DNA from: Bradyrhizobium paxllaeri
Lineage (GTDB): Bacteria > Pseudomonadota > Alphaproteobacteria > Rhizobiales > Xanthobacteraceae
Length of the DNA: 64,000 nt
Assembly: GCF_001693515.2 (NCBI RefSeq)
Contig: NZ_CP042968.1
Span: 3,038,001 to 3,102,000 of the forward strand
Direction: 5' to 3'
The notes under the pieces were generated by a model. It worked only from the letters and a program-made list of their open reading frames with translations, searched no databases and had not been told where the DNA came from. Positions 59,466-64,000 of this stretch are shown here, one piece after another. The stretch's first letter is position 1, and each line of letters begins with the position of its first letter. A program made the position numbers and the translations under genes.

Positions 59466-59744
59466 ATGAAACGAAAACCTGACCTGTCAAAAGATATTGA
59501 TCTTCTGCTCGATGATCTCTGTAGGGAGTGGGGCTTTTGTAATCGTCTAACCGCCGCAGACCTCCTCGCGCACGAAGCGCCGCTTAGCGCCAACGAATTT
59601 GCACGGGCTGTTCTTCAAGCCGAGGGAATGAATTCCGAACTTGAGACAAGCTGGATGAGACGCATTAAGGAGCGATTTGTCGACCGGTATGGAGCATCGG
59701 TCTCGCCGGAAAGCTATGCTCGAACAATATCCGGGACAGATTGA
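59466..59744 (+). CDS. Small cytoplasmic protein of unknown function
   Basis: From the ATG at 59466 this 92-residue protein reads MKRKPDLSKDIDLLLDDLCREWGFCNRLTA, then SANEFARAVLQAEGMN. It is wholly helical in pattern, with no leader or membrane part. An upstream extension of the frame to 59295 looks non-coding. I have seen similar uncharacterised proteins in Bradyrhizobium but know no function. Confidence 0.62.
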   Translation: MKRKPDLSKDIDLLLDDLCREWGFCNRLTAADLLAHEAPLSANEFARAVLQAEGMNSELETSWMRRIKERFVDRYGASVSPESYARTISGTD

Positions 59745-59917
59745 GCGTCAAATACAGGTGGGTGCTGCCAGCTGCGCCGATCGGCGCACGTTTGCCCGAC
59801 GCGATGCAGCGCTTTTGCGCTGCTCCGCAGAACCGGTCCCATCCACATGATCCGTGTCAGCGCATCGCAACGTCAGGCGCGTCGCGATGCGCTGCATCCG
59901 GGATACGAGACCTCGTC

Positions 59918-61045
59918 CTAGAACGTCACCACGCCACGGATCGACTCGCCGCGCTTCATCAGCTCGAACGCGTTGTTGATTTCGGCAAGCGGCATCACAT
60001 GGGTGATCATCGGGTCGATCTGGATCTTGCCCTGCATGTACCAGTCGACGATCTTCGGCACGTCGGTGCGGCCCCGCGCGCCGCCGAAGGCGGTGCCTTT
60101 CCATACCCGGCCGGTGACGAGCTGGAACGGCCGCGTCGCAATCTCGGCGCCCGCGGGCGCCACGCCGATGACGATCGACTGGCCCCAGCCGCGGTGGCAG
60201 GCTTCCAGCGCCTGCCGCATCACGGTGACATTGCCGGTGCAGTCGAACGTGTAGTCCGCGCCGCCGATCTGGTCGGCGCCTGACTTCGTCATGTCGACGA
60301 GGTGAGGTACCAGGTCCTTGCCGAGGTCTTTCGGGTTGACGAAATGGGTCATGCCGAAGCGCTCGCCCCACGCCTTGCGATCGTTATTGATGTCGACGCC
60401 GATGATCATGTCGGCGCCGGCGAGCCGCAGGCCCTGCAGCACGTTGAGCCCGATGCCGCCAAGGCCGAACACGATCGCTTTCGCGCCTTGCTCGACCTTG
60501 GCGGTGTTGATGACGGCGCCGATGCCTGTCGTGACTCCGCAGCCGATGTAGCAGACCTTGTCGAATGGCGCGTCCTCGCGAATTTTTGCCACCGCGATCT
60601 CCGGCAGCACGGTGTAGTTCGCAAACGTCGACGTGCCCATGTAGTGATGAACAGGTTTGCCGCCGATCGAGAAGCGCGAGGTGCCGTCGGGCATCAGGCC
60701 CTGGCCTTGCGTTGTGCGGATCGCGGTGCAGAGATTGGTCTTGCGCGACAGGCAGGACGGGCACTGCCGGCATTCCGGCGTATACAGCGGAATGACGTGA
60801 TCGCCTTTCTTGACGCTGGTGACGCCCTTGCCGATATCGACCACGATGCCCGCACCCTCATGGCCGAGGATTGCCGGAAACAGTCCTTCCGGATCGGCGC
60901 CGGAGAGCGTGAACTCATCGGTGTGACAGACGCCGGTCGCCTTGATCTCGACCAGCACTTCGCCCTCGCGCGGTCCCTCGAGCTGAACAGTCGTTACTTC
61001 CAGCGGCTTTCCAGCAGCAACGGCGACGGCGGCGCGAACATCCAT
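59918..61045 (-). CDS. adhC: Class III alcohol dehydrogenase / S-(hydroxymethyl)glutathione dehydrogenase
   Basis: This 375-residue zinc enzyme oxidises the formaldehyde-glutathione adduct with NAD. The catalytic zinc site is C-H-T-D (about 40-43), GHEGAG and the later Cys (CGVTTG). The structural zinc loop is CRQCPSCLSRKTNLC. The NAD motif is FGLGGIGLNVLQG with VDINNDRKAWG, where Asp selects NAD. The order and length match class III ADH. It serves formaldehyde detoxification and possibly S-nitrosoglutathione reduction. The partner hydrolase is not in the window. Confidence 0.94.
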   Translation of the reverse strand: MDVRAAVAVAAGKPLEVTTVQLEGPREGEVLVEIKATGVCHTDEFTLSGADPEGLFPAILGHEGAGIVVDIGKGVTSVKKGDHVIPLYTPECRQCPSCLSRKTNLCTAIRTTQGQGLMPDGTSRFSIGGKPVHHYMGTSTFANYTVLPEIAVAKIREDAPFDKVCYIGCGVTTGIGAVINTAKVEQGAKAIVFGLGGIGLNVLQGLRLAGADMIIGVDINNDRKAWGERFGMTHFVNPKDLGKDLVPHLVDMTKSGADQIGGADYTFDCTGNVTVMRQALEACHRGWGQSIVIGVAPAGAEIATRPFQLVTGRVWKGTAFGGARGRTDVPKIVDWYMQGKIQIDPMITHVMPLAEINNAFELMKRGESIRGVVTF

Positions 61046-61137
61046 GGCATTCCTCGTTCAAAATCTTCGAATTGACAGGCTTCAATATGTGAAATCGCGC
61101 AGGTCACCCTGCGCGATCGGTGCTTGCCGCATAGCAT

Positions 61138-62037
61138 ATGATCGGGCAACAGGGTCGGCAAATGACCGGCGACTTCGAAAAAATTGCCGCCCGTGCGGCG
61201 CCCGTGATCTTCGTCGTGCTGTGGAGCACCGGCTTCATCGGTACCAAATATGTGCTCAACAGCGCCGAGCCGCTGACCTATCTGGCGATCCGCATGGCGT
61301 TCGTGGTCGGACTGATGGCGATCATCGTCGCCGTCGCGCGCCCGCGCTGGCCGGATCGCATCGGCATCGCACATAGCGCCGTCGCCGGCATTCTGGTGCA
61401 CGGCATCTATCTCGGCGGCACGGCGATCGCGATCGCGCATTCGATCCCGGCGGGGCTGTCGGCGTTGATACCGGGGCTGCAGCCGATCCTCACCTCAACG
61501 CTCGCAAGCCGCTGGCTCGGCGAACGGGTCACGCCGCTGCAATGGGGCGGATTGCTGCTCGGGCTTGCCGGCGTCGTGCTGATCCTGCACGACCGGCAGA
61601 TGAGCGGGGAGGCGGGCTGGGGATGGCTCGCCTCGGCCGTCTCGCTGGTCAGCATCACCTTGGGCACGCTCTACCAGCGCCGCTATTGCAGCGCGATCGA
61701 CTGGCGGTCCGGCAATCTCGTGCAATACGTCGCGGTGACGATCTTCTTCGGTCTCGGCGCCTGGCTGTTCGAGACCAATGTGGTGCACTGGACCACCGAG
61801 TTCATCCTGGCGCTGGCCTGGCTTGCGGTGGTGCTGTCGATCGGATCGATCGGCCTATTGTACTGGCTGATCCGACGCTCGGCGGCGACCTCGGTAGCGA
61901 GCCTGTTCTACCTGGTCCCCGCCGTCACGGCCCTGATGGCCTATGTGCTGTTCGGCGAACGGCTGGACGCGGTCTCGATTGTCGGCATGGTGGCCTGCGC
62001 CGCGGCGGTGCTGCTGGTCAACCGGCGCTCAGTTTGA
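61138..62037 (+). CDS. EamA-family (DMT) permease
   Basis: This 299-residue protein has ten hydrophobic helices in two EamA repeats. FVVLWSTGFIGTKYVLNSAEPLTYLAIR opens the first, and SRWLGERVTPLQWGGLLLGLAGVVLI ends it; LFGERLDAVSIVGMVACAAAVLLV ends the second. Such permeases export small metabolites or amino acids. The ATG at 61138 is used; an ATG at 61162 with a weak AGGG site is possible. It is divergent from adhC. Confidence 0.88.
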   Translation: MIGQQGRQMTGDFEKIAARAAPVIFVVLWSTGFIGTKYVLNSAEPLTYLAIRMAFVVGLMAIIVAVARPRWPDRIGIAHSAVAGILVHGIYLGGTAIAIAHSIPAGLSALIPGLQPILTSTLASRWLGERVTPLQWGGLLLGLAGVVLILHDRQMSGEAGWGWLASAVSLVSITLGTLYQRRYCSAIDWRSGNLVQYVAVTIFFGLGAWLFETNVVHWTTEFILALAWLAVVLSIGSIGLLYWLIRRSAATSVASLFYLVPAVTALMAYVLFGERLDAVSIVGMVACAAAVLLVNRRSV

Positions 62038-62169
62038 AGTAGAACGCGCGGCCCGCGTGCACGCGTAAATTTCAATAACCACCGCAGTAGTTTCCCTGAG
62101 TTGTGCTCCATTAAGGCGATCGTAAGCAAAACGGGTCAGATTGGGCGCGATTTTGGGGGATTTCTCGTT

Positions 62170-63906
62170 ATGACCACGCGTTCCATTGGAAAGTTCTTGC
62201 CGGCGCTCAAGCTGCGCCTCGGCACCAAGGCTGTGATCTCCGCGATCCTTCTGATCGCGGTCAATACCGGGTTGGTGGTGGGCGCAGCCCATTGGTCGCT
62301 GACCTCGGAGTTCGGCGACCGCGCGCTGCGCGACATCGAGATCAACCTGCGCACGCTGGGGCTGGCGTTTGCCGAGACCTACGGCGATGCCAAGATCACC
62401 ATCAGGGATGGGGCCGTCGTCCGCGCCGAAATTCCCAAGATGCCCGAATTCAAGGACCACGCGATCGTCGATCGCGCGGTCGGCTATACCGGCGGCAACG
62501 CGACGCTGTTCGTCTATGACGACGCCAGCAACCAGTTCGTCCGCCGCACCACCAACGTGAAGAAGGAGAACGGCGATCGCGCCGTCGGCACCCAGCTCGC
62601 CCCCGATCATCCCGGACAGGCGGTGGTTCGCCGCGGCGAGGCCTATAAGGGTCCGGCGACGCTGTTCGGCAAGACCTTCATGACGGCCTACTACCCGATC
62701 ATGAATGCGGCCGGAAAGGTGATCGGGCTTCTGTACGTCGGTATTCCGATGGCGCATTACGAGGCCATGCTGTCGCACGCCATTCAGAACATGGCGATCG
62801 CCGCCGGCATCGCCGCGCTGCTCGTGATGCTGCTGACCATGGTGCTGGTGCGCCGGGTCACCAAGCCGCTGACCTCGGTCACGGCGTCGCTCACGGCTAT
62901 CGCCAACGGCAAGGCCGAGGCCGAGATCGACTGCGACGACCGGATGGATGAGATCGGCGAGATTGCGCGCACCCTGGAGGTCTTCAGGAGCAACTCGCTC
63001 GAGCGCCGGCGCATGCGCGACGAACAGGCTGCCGCCGCGGTGGCCTCGGCCGAGCAGCGCAAGGCCGAACTGCGCGGCTTCGTCGAGGAATTCCAGACCA
63101 GCGTCGGCGGCATAGTCGACAAGGTGCTGAATTCCTCCGGCGAGTTCGAGCGCGTCGCGCGGCAGCTCACCGACACCGCGCGGACCACCGCAAGCCTGTC
63201 CGGCAAGTCGGCCGGCGCTTCGGAGACCGCCTCCGAGCACGTCCGCACCGCGGCTGCGGCCTCCGACGAGCTTTCCAGCTCGATCGCGGAGATCACCCGC
63301 CGGGTCCAGGAATCGAACGGGATCGCAGCCGATGCCGTCAAGCAGGCCGCCGCCACGGACCAGCGCATCAACGAATTGTCGGAAGCGGGCGCTCGGATCG
63401 GCGACGTCGTGAAGCTGATTACCTCGATTGCCGAGCAGACCAATTTGCTGGCGCTCAACGCCACCATCGAGGCGGCGCGGGCGGGCGATGCCGGTCGCGG
63501 CTTTGCCGTGGTGGCGCAGGAGGTCAAGAGCCTCGCCGGCCAGACCGCGAAGGCGACCGAGGAGATCTCCAGCCAGATCGGCAGTATGCAGCTGGCGACC
63601 GAGGAGTCGGTCAGCGCGATCAAGGCGATCGGCCAGACCATCGAGCGCATCAGCGATATCGCCACCTCGATCTCGGCGGCGGTCGAGCAGCAGCGCGGCG
63701 CGACCCAGAACATCGCGCAGAGCGTTCGTGCTGCCGCCAGCGGCACGGCCGACGTCGCCGCCAACATCCGCAACGCCGCGCAAGGTGCGGACGAGACCGG
63801 CGAGACGTCGAGCCGGATGTTTGCCTCCGCGCAGAATCTTTCGAGCGAGAGCCTGCACCTGAAGGCCGAGGTCGAAAAATTCCTCGACCGCGTCCGCGCC
63901 GCCTGA
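62170..63906 (+). CDS. Methyl-accepting chemotaxis protein with Cache-type sensor
   Basis: This is a 578-residue chemoreceptor. It has a membrane helix near 18-38, then a single-Cache-like periplasmic domain (40-195) with [24 protein letters not shown] second helix lies near 200-222 and HAMP at 222-275. The signalling domain has the conserved hairpin tip [20 protein letters not shown] (about 419-438) and [15 protein letters not shown]. No adjacent che genes. An ATG at 62101 gives a longer, unlikely N-terminus. Ligand unknown; small carboxylates are common for this sensor. Confidence 0.93.
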   Translation: MTTRSIGKFLPALKLRLGTKAVISAILLIAVNTGLVVGAAHWSLTSEFGDRALRDIEINLRTLGLAFAETYGDAKITIRDGAVVRAEIPKMPEFKDHAIVDRAVGYTGGNATLFVYDDASNQFVRRTTNVKKENGDRAVGTQLAPDHPGQAVVRRGEAYKGPATLFGKTFMTAYYPIMNAAGKVIGLLYVGIPMAHYEAMLSHAIQNMAIAAGIAALLVMLLTMVLVRRVTKPLTSVTASLTAIANGKAEAEIDCDDRMDEIGEIARTLEVFRSNSLERRRMRDEQAAAAVASAEQRKAELRGFVEEFQTSVGGIVDKVLNSSGEFERVARQLTDTARTTASLSGKSAGASETASEHVRTAAAASDELSSSIAEITRRVQESNGIAADAVKQAAATDQRINELSEAGARIGDVVKLITSIAEQTNLLALNATIEAARAGDAGRGFAVVAQEVKSLAGQTAKATEEISSQIGSMQLATEESVSAIKAIGQTIERISDIATSISAAVEQQRGATQNIAQSVRAAASGTADVAANIRNAAQGADETGETSSRMFASAQNLSSESLHLKAEVEKFLDRVRAA

Positions 63907-64000
63907 GCCGCTGCAGCGGCGCATCACGCCGCCGCTGAAACCTGAAGTCTCCGCATTCGTAGTTTGCCTATACTGCGAATGATTGCCCCTCGCTGGCGGG

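Noticed and set aside
62029..63927. A 632-residue open frame antisense to the chemotaxis receptor
   Set aside because: Same reason: the plus-strand protein has a full MCP signalling domain.

Overview
The window looks like chromosome from a Bradyrhizobium-type alphaproteobacterium (Nitrobacteraceae). The grounds are high GC with strong third-position GC bias, many Tat-type and short Arg/Pro-rich exported proteins, a GcrA-like regulator, CtrA-type TTAA-N7-TTAA boxes, a second ftsZ copy, and several families of palindromic intergenic repeats typical of that group. No phage integrase, transposase, rRNA or CRISPR array is visible. The one intact RNA gene is a tRNA-Arg(TCG).

Layout. 1-0.6 kb: end of a FliK-like flagellar gene overlapping a stand-alone FlhB C-terminal domain gene. 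1.4-6.5 kb: class D beta-lactamase, Tat-exported arylsulfatase, dienelactone hydrolase-like protein and small exported or membrane proteins. 6.6-10.5 kb: propionyl-CoA carboxylase beta-type subunit, a Fic toxin-antitoxin pair whose toxin gene carries three frameshifts, and VOC and cupin proteins. 10.6-17.5 kb: a CtrA-boxed HTH/coiled-coil gene followed by a second ftsZ, a coiled-coil membrane protein, periplasmic PIMT, an AGPS-like flavoenzyme and an exported glycerophosphodiesterase. 17.6-25.2 kb: small exported proteins, hydrolase, RidA, a methyltransferase gene broken by a deletion and a micro-inversion, and an ArsR / NIPSNAP-like / PEP mutase-like group.

25.4-29.8 kb is the standout: a compact TOMM (thiazole/oxazole-modified peptide) locus. 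It has a 171-residue precursor with a signal-peptide-like leader and a core of 20 Cys in a Gly/Arg background, a fused E1-like plus YcaO cyclodehydratase, and a SagB-type dehydrogenase. No transporter, protease or immunity gene is adjacent.

30-37.6 kb: TRIC-type channel, triheme cytochrome c, a giant fused indolepyruvate:ferredoxin oxidoreductase, a frameshifted DUF4262 gene and a GcrA-like protein. 38.4-43.9 kb: an acyl-CoA operon (thiolase, DUF35 Zn-ribbon/OB protein, MaoC hydratase, SDR, DapA-family lyase/aldolase, Nudix). Three of its junctions carry palindromic repeats. 44-51 kb: AraC regulator, PAS histidine kinase, GrlR-like and VOC proteins and small exported proteins.

51-58.2 kb: bicupin oxalate decarboxylase, two overlapping 28-codon ORFs, a DUF900 lipoprotein hydrolase, a GGDEF-EAL protein, a 39-residue membrane peptide, a RidA remnant and a SUKH-3 immunity-like gene. 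This stretch is bounded by the intact tRNA-Arg and a decayed direct copy of the tRNA's 3' half, the geometry expected of an old tRNA-targeted insertion. 58-64 kb: small exported proteins, class III alcohol/formaldehyde dehydrogenase, an EamA permease and a chemotaxis receptor.
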